Both the position numbers and the translations under genes were made by a program. The notes below the pieces were generated by a model, which was given only the letters and a program-made list of their open reading frames with translations, made no database searches and was not told where the DNA came from. Shown here in pieces: positions 1-6,260 of a stretch of 6,796 nt of DNA; positions within the stretch are counted from its first letter, which is position 1, and every line of letters begins with the position of its first letter. This stretch comes from an uncultured Opitutia bacterium. Its GTDB lineage: Bacteria; Verrucomicrobiota; Verrucomicrobiia; Opitutales; Opitutaceae. Where the stretch lies: positions 1-6,796 of the forward strand of contig CAJAFD010000358.1 of assembly GCA_903938935.1 (NCBI GenBank), given 5' to 3'.

Positions 1-413
1 CCGAAGACACCGCTTTTTTTCACGCCGCGACTGCCGGACAAATCGTCGTCCTCGGCCGCATCTGCTACAAGACGTGGCCTCAGGTCCGCGCCGAGGGCCG
101 GCAACCGGTGGTCATCAGCCGCAACCCCGCGCTCGCGTCAGCCGGCATACACGTCACTCCCTCGTTTTCCTCCGCCCTCGCCCTCGCCGATACGTTGCCC
201 GGTAAAATCATGATCTGCGGCGGTGAGCGTATTTACACCGAAGCCCTGGCCAGCGGCCGGCCGCTTCGTCTTCACCTCACGCTCATTCATGCCGAAATCG
301 CCGGCGACACGTTCATGCCCGAGTGGCGCCATATTCCTTGGCGTGAAATTTCCCGACGCGAGAGCGCCGACGCGAATTATCGCTACACGTTTTTTGAATT
401 GTCGCTGCCGTGA
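1..413 (+). CDS. folA: Dihydrofolate reductase, C-terminal part (5' end cut by window edge)
   Basis: This enzyme reduces dihydrofolate to tetrahydrofolate with NADPH in the cytoplasm, supplying one-carbon carriers for thymidylate and purine synthesis. The reading frame is open from position 3 to the TGA at 411-413 and gives 136 visible residues. Three family landmarks appear in the expected order. VVLGRICYKTW (visible residues 15-25) matches the NADPH-binding 'GRKTWES' region. ICGGERIY (71-78) matches the Gly-Gly cis-peptide segment that contacts the cofactor. DTFMPEW (102-108) matches the conserved 'GDTxFP' strand. About 20-30 N-terminal residues, including the substrate-binding Asp/Glu, lie outside the window. 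A GTG at 108 is internal to the conserved fold and is not the start. The gene converges on the minus-strand importer operon. Family assignment is firm; whether it is the housekeeping copy cannot be told. Confidence 0.93.
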   Translation, partial: EDTAFFHAATAGQIVVLGRICYKTWPQVRAEGRQPVVISRNPALASAGIHVTPSFSSALALADTLPGKIMICGGERIYTEALASGRPLRLHLTLIHAEIAGDTFMPEWRHIPWREISRRESADANYRYTFFELSLP

Positions 414-473
414 GGCGGCGTTTCGTCGCACGCGGTGGTATTGAAATGAAACGGTAGGTAGGCCGGGCAAAAT

Positions 474-509
474 CCAAAAAACGCAGCCCCACCAAAGCGG
501 TTTTTTTGG
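474..509. terminator. Putative bidirectional Rho-independent terminator between convergent genes
   Basis: An imperfect inverted repeat lies in the 140-base spacer between folA and the gamma-CA-like gene. The left arm CCAAAAAACGC (474-484) pairs with GCG-G-TTTTTTT-GG (497-509), with one bulged G and one extra T, around a 12-base loop. Read on either strand, a short GC core is followed by a run of six or seven T, so it could end both the plus-strand folA transcript and the minus-strand operon transcript. The GC core is only about 3 bp, so the terminator may be weak. Nothing else recognisable is seen in 414-553. Confidence 0.5.
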
Positions 510-553
510 CGACGCAGGTCGTGCGCAACCTTCAGCGTCTCACTCCAAAAACG

Positions 554-1093
554 TTAACGCGGTAACGCCGCGTGCGCCTTCGCTACTTCGACGTATTTCT
601 CCGCCCAAGCGCGCAAGCCCGCCTGTTCCTGCGCCGTCAAGGCCCGGACGACTTTCGCCGGCGAACCGTAAACCATCGAGCCCGGGGGACACGTGAAACG
701 CTGCGGCACGAGCGCGTTGGCGCCCACAATGCTCCGCGCACCGATATGAGCACCGTCGAGCACAGTCGCACCCATGCCGATCAAGCATTCATCTTCAATC
801 GTGCACGCATGGACGATCGCCGCGTGCCCGATCGTGCACCACGCGCCGATGTGCGCCCCGTGCGCATCCGCGAGATGCACCACCGCGTTGTCTTGGATGT
901 TAGTCCCCTCGCCCACGCGGATTTTTTCGATATCACCGCGCAACACCGCGCCATAAAAAACGCTGCTCGAAGGCCCGAGCACTACGTCTCCTACGATCGT
1001 GGCGTTGGGCGCGACAAAAAGGGCGTGCGCCGTGTCGGGCTTTTGCCCGAGGTGCCGCGTAAGCCGAGAGGAGACACTTTCGTTGGAGTTCAT
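554..1093 (-). CDS. Gamma-carbonic-anhydrase-like hexapeptide-repeat protein (YrdA/PaaY/CamH type)
   Basis: This 179-residue protein belongs to the left-handed beta-helix family that includes gamma carbonic anhydrases (Cam, CamH), YrdA, PaaY and CaiE. Residues about 28-147 show the hexapeptide-repeat pattern (IVGDVVLG, HIGAWCTIG, LIGMGATVLDG, SIVGANALV) and end in the family 'GSPAK' motif. The three metal-binding histidines are present as H73, H90 and H95 (IGHAAIVH, the correct five-residue spacing). LRGD (51-54) and Q67 match the Arg, Asp and Gln positions of Cam. The acidic loop of archaeal Cam is missing, as in CamH/YrdA. The protein is probably a cytoplasmic metal-bound trimer. Carbonic anhydrase activity is possible, but many relatives lack it or act on other substrates. 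The ATG overlaps the stop of the upstream permease gene as ATGA (1090-1093), with only a weak AAAGAAA upstream, so translation is probably coupled. It is the last gene of the importer operon. Confidence 0.88.
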   Translation of the reverse strand: MNSNESVSSRLTRHLGQKPDTAHALFVAPNATIVGDVVLGPSSSVFYGAVLRGDIEKIRVGEGTNIQDNAVVHLADAHGAHIGAWCTIGHAAIVHACTIEDECLIGMGATVLDGAHIGARSIVGANALVPQRFTCPPGSMVYGSPAKVVRALTAQEQAGLRAWAEKYVEVAKAHAALPR

Positions 1094-2064
1094 TTTTCTT
1101 TAGAGTAAGGCACGCCAATCGCCTTCGGCGCCACCGCTTGACCGACAAAACCAGCCAGCAGCAACACCGTGAGCACATAAGGCAGCGCGAGGATAAACTG
1201 CACCGGAACCACGCCGACCACCGGCAAAGCCACGCCTTGTAGGCGCGTCGCGAGCGCGTCCGTAAACGCGAACAGCAGACACGCCCCGAGCGTAGGCCAC
1301 GGTTTCCATTTACCAAAAATCAACGCCGCCAGCGCGAGGTAGCCCTTACCCGCCGTCATGTCTCGCACGAAACCGGAACTCGCCGCCGTCGACAGATAGG
1401 TCCCGGCAAATCCACACAACACGCCCGAAATAATTACAGCCTGATAACGTAGACCGTTGACCGAAATACCCGCCGTATCCACCGCGTGCGGGTTCTCCCC
1501 GACCGCGCGCAAACGCAGACCGAAACGCGTCCGATAAAAAATCCACGCGCTGAATGGCACGAGCGCCGCCGCGAAATAAACGAGTAGATTTTGCCCGCTC
1601 AACAACTCCGCATACAGCAACCCCGGCAACGGCACTTCCCTCGCTGTCTCCGCCCACGGCCACAAGATGCCTGTAAACCGCTGCCCCGCGCCGTCGAGCT
1701 GCGGCGTTTGTCCGCCGAGATTGAACCACGCGAGCCCGAGCGTGGGCCCGAGGCCAACGACCATAATCGTCACGGCCATGCCGGCCACGACTTGATTACC
1801 GCGGTGCGTGATGCACGCGTAGCCGATCACCAACGCGAGCGCCACGGCGGTTAAAATACCCGCGCCAAGCCCGAGCCACACGGAACCCGTCGTCGCCGAC
1901 ACCGCCGCCGCCGCAAAGGCCGCGCCGAGCATTTTGCCCTCGAGCCCGAGATCAATCACCCCAGAACGCTCCGAAAAAAGTCCCGCCATCGCCGCCAATA
2001 ACAACGGGGTCGCCACGCGAATCGTCGCCGCCAGCAAGAGCACGATGAGGGTGTACGTTTCCAT
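1090..2064 (-). CDS. ABC transporter permease, NupQ (YufQ)-like, BPD_transp_2 family
   Basis: This is one of two membrane subunits of a nucleoside-type (BMP family) ABC importer. The 324-residue, strongly hydrophobic protein has about eight predicted membrane segments. It carries the hallmarks of the NupQ/BmpC branch: ERSGVIDLGLEGKML (32-46) near the N-terminus, the cytoplasmic ATPase-coupling loop RAVGENPHAVDTAGI (186-200), GKGYLALAALIFGKWKP (239-255) and PYVLTVLLL (295-303) near the end. The ATG at 2062-2064 directly abuts the TAA of the preceding permease gene (2065-2067). The sequence AAGGGG (minus strand, 2074-2079) lies 9 bases upstream as a ribosome binding site. Length and motifs are complete, with no sign of damage. 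Its partner in the membrane should be the NupP-like protein encoded upstream. Substrate (probably nucleosides) is inferred from the family. Confidence 0.93.
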   Translation of the reverse strand: METYTLIVLLLAATIRVATPLLLAAMAGLFSERSGVIDLGLEGKMLGAAFAAAAVSATTGSVWLGLGAGILTAVALALVIGYACITHRGNQVVAGMAVTIMVVGLGPTLGLAWFNLGGQTPQLDGAGQRFTGILWPWAETAREVPLPGLLYAELLSGQNLLVYFAAALVPFSAWIFYRTRFGLRLRAVGENPHAVDTAGISVNGLRYQAVIISGVLCGFAGTYLSTAASSGFVRDMTAGKGYLALAALIFGKWKPWPTLGACLLFAFTDALATRLQGVALPVVGVVPVQFILALPYVLTVLLLAGFVGQAVAPKAIGVPYSKEK

Positions 2065-3174
2065 TTACTCGATCCCCTTTCCGCTGCGTACACGCGCAAA
2101 CAACGCCGTCAACGGCGCCCGAAACACATTCTCCATCGCGCCGCACAGCAATATCACGAGGCCCTGAATCACTACGACCATGTCGCGATTGATTTTTGGC
2201 ATGTCGAAGGAGAGCTGCGAACCTCCTTGATAAAGCGCCCCGAACAACACCGCCGCGACTACAATTCCGACGGGCTGGTTACGGCCCATCAACGCCACTG
2301 CGATGCCGACGAAGCCCGCGCCACTCGGAAAATCCATCAGAATGCGGTGCTGCGAACCCATGAGCTCGTTGAGCCCGAGTCCGCCCGCCAACGCGCCGGA
2401 AATGAGCATCGCACCCACGATGATGCGCGGCGGAGAAATTCCCGCGTAAACCGCCGCCGCCGAGTTGGCCCCAGCCACCCGCAGCGCGAAACCCCAGCGC
2501 GTTCGCCAAATAAAAATCCACACGCCAACCGCCGCCACGAGCGCGAGCCCAAATGCGAGATTAAGCGGCGTCGCCACCACGGTGATTCCCATTTTGTCGA
2601 ACAATTCATGCGCCGCTGGCATCACCGCGTTGGTGGAAAACTCCCGCGTCTCCGGCGATTGTTGACCCGGCTTGATCAAGACATTTACGAGCAGGTACGT
2701 CATCAACGCCGCCGCGATAAAATTAAACATGATCGTCGTGATCACGATGTGGCTCCCGCGCCGCGCCTGCAGCCAGGCGGGAATAAACGCCCACGCCGCC
2801 CCGAAAATCGCCCCCGCCAAAACTGCGAGCGGCAACACCACCCAAAACGGCCACGTCCCCAAATACAGACACACGAGCCCCGTGCCCAAGCCGCCGATAT
2901 AAGCCTGCCCCTCGGCGCCGATATTAAACAGGCCCGCGTGATACGCGACCGCTACGGCGAGTCCGGTGAAAATAAAATTGGTCGCGTAATAAAGCGTGTA
3001 GCCGATTCCTTCCTGCGTCCCGAGCGCGCCCGTCGCCATGAGCTTGAACGCCGCGAGCGGACTTTCGCCGAGGATTTTTATAATCACGCCGGCGACCACG
3101 AGCGCCACGGCGAGATTGATGAGCGGCAACAAACCGAATTCAGCCCAGCGCGGAAGTTTCGCGGGCGCGCTCAT
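2065..3174 (-). CDS. ABC transporter permease, NupP (YufP)-like, BPD_transp_2 family
   Basis: This is the second membrane subunit of the BMP-type importer, 369 residues with about nine or ten hydrophobic segments. Family features include GLFNIGAEGQ (81-90), which is highly typical of NupP/BmpB permeases, a long conserved segment SHIVITTIMFNFI (141-153), the coupling-loop region RVAGANSAAAVYAGI (232-246), and GFVGIAVALMGRNQPVG (287-303). A charged periplasmic-type insertion (about 168-195, GQQSPETREF and following) separates two membrane segments, as in relatives. The ATG at 3172-3174 overlaps the TGA of the ATPase gene as ATGA (3171-3174). A perfect GGAGGT lies six bases upstream, inside the ATPase gene, which fixes the start. 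It should pair with the NupQ-like permease to form the translocation pore. The nucleoside substrate is inferred from family. Confidence 0.93.
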   Translation of the reverse strand: MSAPAKLPRWAEFGLLPLINLAVALVVAGVIIKILGESPLAAFKLMATGALGTQEGIGYTLYYATNFIFTGLAVAVAYHAGLFNIGAEGQAYIGGLGTGLVCLYLGTWPFWVVLPLAVLAGAIFGAAWAFIPAWLQARRGSHIVITTIMFNFIAAALMTYLLVNVLIKPGQQSPETREFSTNAVMPAAHELFDKMGITVVATPLNLAFGLALVAAVGVWIFIWRTRWGFALRVAGANSAAAVYAGISPPRIIVGAMLISGALAGGLGLNELMGSQHRILMDFPSGAGFVGIAVALMGRNQPVGIVVAAVLFGALYQGGSQLSFDMPKINRDMVVVIQGLVILLCGAMENVFRAPLTALFARVRSGKGIE

Positions 3175-4736
3175 GGCGAGACCTCCGCTCGCACGCCGGC
3201 CATCATGAGGCCGATTTTTTCTTCAGTCGCATCCGCGCGCGCCAACTCACCGATGATCTCGCCGCCATTCATCACCAAAATGCGATCCGCGAGCGCAAGA
3301 ATCTCATCGAGCTCGACCGAGACGAGCAGCAAAGCCTTACCCGCATCGCGCAGCGCGATGAGCCGTTTATGGATAAACTCGATCGCGCCAATATCCACGC
3401 CACGCGTCGGCTGCCCGATGAGCAGCACTTGGGGATCAGCGTCGATTTCACGCGCGAGCACGAGTTTCTGCTGATTGCCGCCGGAAAACGCCGCGAGGCG
3501 CAGCTCCGGCTGCGGCGGGCGCACATCAAATTCCGCCATCTTGGCCGCGCAGGCTGCACGGATCGCAGCTTCGTCGCGCAATCCGCCGCGATTGAAGCGG
3601 GCCGCGTCGTGATAACCGAGTATCGCGTTATCCGCGGCCGAAAATCCCGCCACCACACCCATCCGCAAACGATCCTCGGGCACGTGCGCCAGCCCGAGTG
3701 CGCGGCGCGCCCGCGGATCGAGTTGCTCGCGCACCAGATCGCGTCCGCCGAACGAAATTTCCCCGCGGCTCGCCGCGCGCGTGCCCGCCAAGGCCTCGAG
3801 TAATTCCGACTGGCCGTTGCCCGCCACGCCGGCGATGCCGACAATTTCGCCAGCCCGCAGATTAAAACTCACACTTTTTAGCCGCGCCACACCCAGCCGA
3901 TCGCGAACTTCGAGCGCCTTTACGGAAAGCAACTCGGCCCCCGGCTGCGCCGGACGTTTCTCCACCTGGAGCAAGACCGCGCGACCGACCATGTGCTCGG
4001 CGAGTCCGCGCGGTGAGGTTTCGCGCGTGGCGACTTCCGCGACGACCGCGCCCTGTTTCATCACCGTCACGCGATCGGTGACGGCCATGATTTCGCGGAG
4101 CTTGTGCGTGACGAGAATCACCGCTTTGCCCTGCGCTCGCAGTCGCCGCAGCATGGCAAAGAGTTGATCCGCCTCGTGCGGCGTGAGCACCGCCGTCGGT
4201 TCATCCAAGATCAAAACCTCGGCGCCGCGGTAAAGCGCTTTAAGAATTTCCACCCGCTGCTGGAGCCCGACCGACAATTCTGAAACCACCGCATCCAGTG
4301 GCACTTCGAGTCCGTAATCGCGCGCCAAACGCCCGAGTTCCGCTCGCGCCGCCGCCAAGCCGCCCGCCAAGAGCGCCCCGCCCTCGACGCCGAGCACGAC
4401 GTTTTCCAGCACCGTGAAATTTTCCACGAGCATGAAGTGTTGATGCACCATCCCGATGCCGGCCGCGATGGCCTGTTGCGGCGAACCGATTTCGACGGTA
4501 CGGCCTTGGACGCGGATCTCGCCCGAGTCGGCGCAATGAAAACCGTACACGATGTTCATCAGCGTGGATTTGCCCGCGCCGTTTTCGCCGATCAGCCCGT
4601 GACTACTGCCGGCGGCCACGGCGAAGGTGATCGCGCGGTTGGCGTGGACCGCCCCGAAGCGTTTATCAATGCCGCACAACTCGAGCGCGGGCGGAGCGTC
4701 GGGCGTGGACGGGGGCGCTGCGGGCTCCTTCGACAC
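3171..4736 (-). CDS. ABC importer ATPase with two nucleotide-binding domains (NupO/YufO, RbsA-like)
   Basis: This 521-residue cytoplasmic ATPase powers the BMP-type importer. Domain 1 has Walker A GENGAGKST (50-58), Q-loop MVHQHF (Q99), signature LSVGLQQ (154-160), Walker B VLILDEP (174-180) and switch His211. Domain 2 (about 270-515) has a Walker A-like GVAGNGQS (303-310) without the lysine, the signature FSGGNQQK (417-424), and a Walker B in which LDEP is replaced by IGQP (440-443), followed by TRGVDIGAIE. That second-domain pattern is typical of the nucleoside branch (NupO has AQPTRG), as opposed to RbsA/MglA sugar ATPases, which keep DEPTRG. The GTG at 4734-4736 is the first possible start after an in-frame TAA, which is the stop of the binding-protein gene. 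No good Shine-Dalgarno is seen before it. The 3' end overlaps the NupP-like gene by ATGA. Confidence 0.94.
   Translation of the reverse strand: MSKEPAAPPSTPDAPPALELCGIDKRFGAVHANRAITFAVAAGSSHGLIGENGAGKSTLMNIVYGFHCADSGEIRVQGRTVEIGSPQQAIAAGIGMVHQHFMLVENFTVLENVVLGVEGGALLAGGLAAARAELGRLARDYGLEVPLDAVVSELSVGLQQRVEILKALYRGAEVLILDEPTAVLTPHEADQLFAMLRRLRAQGKAVILVTHKLREIMAVTDRVTVMKQGAVVAEVATRETSPRGLAEHMVGRAVLLQVEKRPAQPGAELLSVKALEVRDRLGVARLKSVSFNLRAGEIVGIAGVAGNGQSELLEALAGTRAASRGEISFGGRDLVREQLDPRARRALGLAHVPEDRLRMGVVAGFSAADNAILGYHDAARFNRGGLRDEAAIRAACAAKMAEFDVRPPQPELRLAAFSGGNQQKLVLAREIDADPQVLLIGQPTRGVDIGAIEFIHKRLIALRDAGKALLLVSVELDEILALADRILVMNGGEIIGELARADATEEKIGLMMAGVRAEVSP
3181..3186 (-). promoter_or_regulatory. 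Perfect Shine-Dalgarno GGAGGT for the NupP-like permease
   Basis: The minus strand reads GGAGGT, then six bases, then ATG. The site lies inside the last codons of the ATPase gene. It decides the start of the first permease and could allow re-initiation or new initiation at the ATGA overlap. It is the only perfect site of this kind seen in the operon. Confidence 0.8.
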
Positions 4737-4745
4737 AGGATGCGT

Positions 4746-5765
4746 TTAAGGCGCCTTATATTCCGCGACGACGATTTTTCCGCTGACGATGTCGGCCTTG
4801 GCCTTTTGGAGGCGGGCCTCGATGGCGGGCGTGAGCAGCTTGCGGTTATACTCGTCGAGCGAGTAACCGACGCCATTTTCCGGTAGACCGAGCACGAGCT
4901 GACCGGGCTTCCACGTGCCAGCTTTGGCGTCGCTGAAGGCGCGATATACGGCCACGTCCACGCTCTTCATCGCTGAAGTCAAAACACTTCCGGGGTGCAG
5001 GTAGTTTTGATTGCTGTCGCAACCGATACTAAATTTGCCCGCATCTTTCGCCGCCTGCATGACGCCGATACCGGTCGCACCCGCCGCGTGGAAAACGACA
5101 TCGGCGCCGCGGCCGAATTGGCTCCGAGCGAGTTCGGCGCCCTTGGTCGGATCACCCCAAGCGGCCGGCGTCGTACCCGTCATATTTTCAAACACCTCGG
5201 CCGCAGGATTCACAAATCGCACGCCTTGCGCGTAACCGAGGGCGAACTTGCGGATGAGCGGAATGTCCATGCCGCCGACGAAGCCGACTTTACCTGTTTT
5301 TGAAACCAGCGCCGCAGCCATCCCGCAGAGAAACGACGATTCCTGTTCGCGGAAATTGATCGACTGGACGTTGGGCAGATCGACGACGGCGTCGATGATG
5401 GTGAATTTCACCGCCGGAAACTGCTTGGCGACTTTCTCGACCGCCGAGGCCTGCGTGAAGCCGACCGCGACGATGATGCTGGCGCCGCGCTTAGCGAGTT
5501 GAGCCATCGCCAGATCGCGCTGCGCGGCGTTGGTGATCTCAAATTCACGATACGCGATGCCGGTGTCTTTCTTGAATTTTTCCGCACCCTCACTGGCCGA
5601 CTGGTTGAACGAGCGATCAAACTTGCCGCCAAAATCATAGACGATGGCCGGCAGAAAATCTTTTTCCGCGGCGCCGGCAGCTGACGCCAAAAAAACTGCG
5701 ACGCAGAGTGTAATCGCGGCCAAACAACGGGAAACGTGAGGTGAAAGCATGGGATAAAAATCCAT
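4746..5765 (-). CDS. BMP family (PnrA/Med-like) periplasmic substrate-binding protein of the ABC importer
   Basis: This 339-residue protein is the ligand receptor of the importer. Residues 1-32 form a signal peptide: a short N-terminus with R13, a hydrophobic core at about 15-30, and an AGA|AE cleavage site after A32. There is no lipobox, unlike the lipoproteins of Firmicutes and spirochaetes, so the mature protein should be free in the periplasm. The mature part shows the BMP pattern: IVYDFGGKFDRSFN (41-54, equivalent to the 'D.G.FND' motif), IVAVGF (98-103), KVGFVGGMDIPL (159-170), DVVFHAAGATGIGV (222-235), GCDSNQ (248-253) and TSAMKSVDVAVY (263-274). Asp250 and Lys267 fall where PnrA-type proteins contact the ribose and base, so a purine or other nucleoside is the likely ligand. 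The ATG at 5763-5765 is preceded by GGTGGA at a long distance. M6 (5748-5750) is an equally plausible start and would leave the signal peptide intact. Confidence 0.92.
   Translation of the reverse strand: MDFYPMLSPHVSRCLAAITLCVAVFLASAAGAAEKDFLPAIVYDFGGKFDRSFNQSASEGAEKFKKDTGIAYREFEITNAAQRDLAMAQLAKRGASIIVAVGFTQASAVEKVAKQFPAVKFTIIDAVVDLPNVQSINFREQESSFLCGMAAALVSKTGKVGFVGGMDIPLIRKFALGYAQGVRFVNPAAEVFENMTGTTPAAWGDPTKGAELARSQFGRGADVVFHAAGATGIGVMQAAKDAGKFSIGCDSNQNYLHPGSVLTSAMKSVDVAVYRAFSDAKAGTWKPGQLVLGLPENGVGYSLDEYNRKLLTPAIEARLQKAKADIVSGKIVVAEYKAP
4747..4758. repeat. 12-bp perfect palindrome over the end of the binding-protein gene
   Basis: TAAGGCGCCTTA spans the last codons and stop of the binding-protein gene and ends 10 bases before the GTG of the ATPase gene. 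As RNA it could form a weak four-pair stem with a GCGC loop. A hairpin at this place often lowers expression of downstream transporter genes relative to the binding protein, but this one is short and its effect is unproven. Confidence 0.4.
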
Positions 5766-5804
5766 TTCGGTTAATTTCCACCGTGAGCCAGAGCCGCCGC
5801 CTAA

Positions 5805-5839
5805 TCAATGCCTGATACTCATGATACTCAAAACCCTCC
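5805..5839 (-). promoter_or_regulatory. Possible leader ORF (five codons) with strong ribosome binding site upstream of the importer operon
   Basis: On the minus strand GGAGGG (5834-5839) is followed after 11 bases by ATG AGT ATC AGG CAT TGA (5805-5822), which would encode MSIRH. The stop lies 39 bases before the ATG of the binding-protein gene. The Shine-Dalgarno is better than the one of the binding-protein gene itself. The spacing is on the long side and so short an ORF can arise by chance, so the call is tentative. Confidence 0.25.
5813..5830. repeat. Perfect 9-bp tandem repeat in the importer operon leader
   Basis: TGATACTCA occurs twice with no gap on the plus strand (TGAGTATCA twice on the minus strand). 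Each unit is itself a small dyad, TGA-N3-TCA. It lies between the candidate promoter and the binding-protein start, about 50 bases before that start, where a repressor or attenuation element could act. Function is unknown. Confidence 0.6.
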
Positions 5840-5854
5840 ACGTGATCTACTCTA

Positions 5855-5870
5855 CGGCTAGAATTAACCG
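5855..5870 (-). other. Small stem-loop just after the ydbL-like gene / at the predicted 5' end of the importer mRNA
   Basis: On the minus strand CGGTTA-ATTC-TAGCCG forms a six-pair stem (one G-U pair) with a four-base loop. It begins 7 bases after the stop of the ydbL-like gene and near the start point expected from the candidate promoter. It has no T-run after it, so it is not a typical intrinsic terminator. It might protect an mRNA end. Confidence 0.35.
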
Positions 5871-5876
5871 CCAAGA

Positions 5877-5906
5877 ATTATTTTTTATACCATTCACCGT
5901 TGTCAC
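5877..5906 (-). promoter_or_regulatory. Candidate sigma70-type promoter for the importer operon
   Basis: The minus strand shows GTGACA (5901-5906, five of six to TTGACA), an 18-base spacer, and AATAAT (5877-5882, five of six to TATAAT). Transcription would start near 5870, giving a leader of about 105 bases before the binding-protein ATG. The -10 box overlaps the stop codon of the ydbL-like gene and the -35 lies inside its coding region. This is a by-eye match only. Read-through from the ydb genes is the alternative. Confidence 0.4.
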
Positions 5907-6252
5907 GCTGGAGCCAGACCCCGGCGGCGCTGCCGGCGGCGATCTGCTTGGCGCGGGCGCGGGCGACAGTTTCAGCGGTAGAACCGGTTTGTTGGGCGAG
6001 AGCCGCGTAAACCGCTTCACGGTCACGATTCTCAGCCGCCACGACGTCGACGGCTTCCGCGTTGGCACCACGGAGTTCGACGAGTCCACGATTATTTTCA
6101 CCGATCACGCCTTGGCTTTTCCACGAGTCGAGGGTCGCGAGACGTTTGCTCATACGGCCCTTGACGGCGCCGAGATCCTCGGCGCGCACGTGGGCCAGCG
6201 TCGCCGCAAATAAACCAACTACGAGCAGAAGACGGAGAACTAGAGTTTTCAT
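5878..6252 (-). CDS. ydbL: YdbL-like periplasmic protein (DUF1318 family)
   Basis: This protein of 124 residues has a signal peptide (MKTLVLRLLLVVGLFAATLA, then HVRA) with cleavage expected after A24 (VRA|ED). The mature part follows the YdbL/DUF1318 pattern: VIGENNRGLVELR (49-61, equivalent to the 'G E...G.L' region), VAAENRDREAVYAALAQQTG (71-90, with the family N..R...Y..lA...g pattern), then ARAKQIAAG and the C-terminal GVWLQRDNGEWYKK (111-124). In E. coli, YdbL is a periplasmic partner of the lipoprotein YnbE and the AsmA-like protein YdbH, and is thought to modulate how YnbE assembles. The ATG at 6250-6252 lies 8 bases after the ynbE-like stop. No Shine-Dalgarno is visible, so coupling is likely. 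The frame is open further upstream, but a longer start would place the signal peptide internally and run across the ynbE-like gene. Confidence 0.82.
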   Translation of the reverse strand: MKTLVLRLLLVVGLFAATLAHVRAEDLGAVKGRMSKRLATLDSWKSQGVIGENNRGLVELRGANAEAVDVVAAENRDREAVYAALAQQTGSTAETVARARAKQIAAGSAAGVWLQRDNGEWYKK

Positions 6253-6260
6253 AGGTGAAT

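Noticed and set aside
572..1108. Plus-strand open frame of 178 codons opposite the gamma-CA-like gene
   Set aside because: Arg-rich, no family features, and fully opposite a gene with clear hexapeptide repeats and metal ligands.
2227..3474. Long plus-strand open frame (415 codons) across the NupP-like permease and the ATPase end
   Set aside because: Its product is very rich in Arg, His and Pro with no recognisable fold, and it lies opposite two well-supported genes. It is a by-product of high GC and codon bias.
5635..5874. Minus-strand open frame of 79 codons beginning in the leader and overlapping the receptor gene start
   Set aside because: Runs out of frame through the signal-peptide region of the BMP receptor, has no recognisable features and no good ribosome binding site.
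5766..5877. Purine riboswitch in the importer leader
   Set aside because: Looked for because nucleoside importers in Firmicutes can carry one, but none of the conserved purine aptamer segments is visible and the leader is short.
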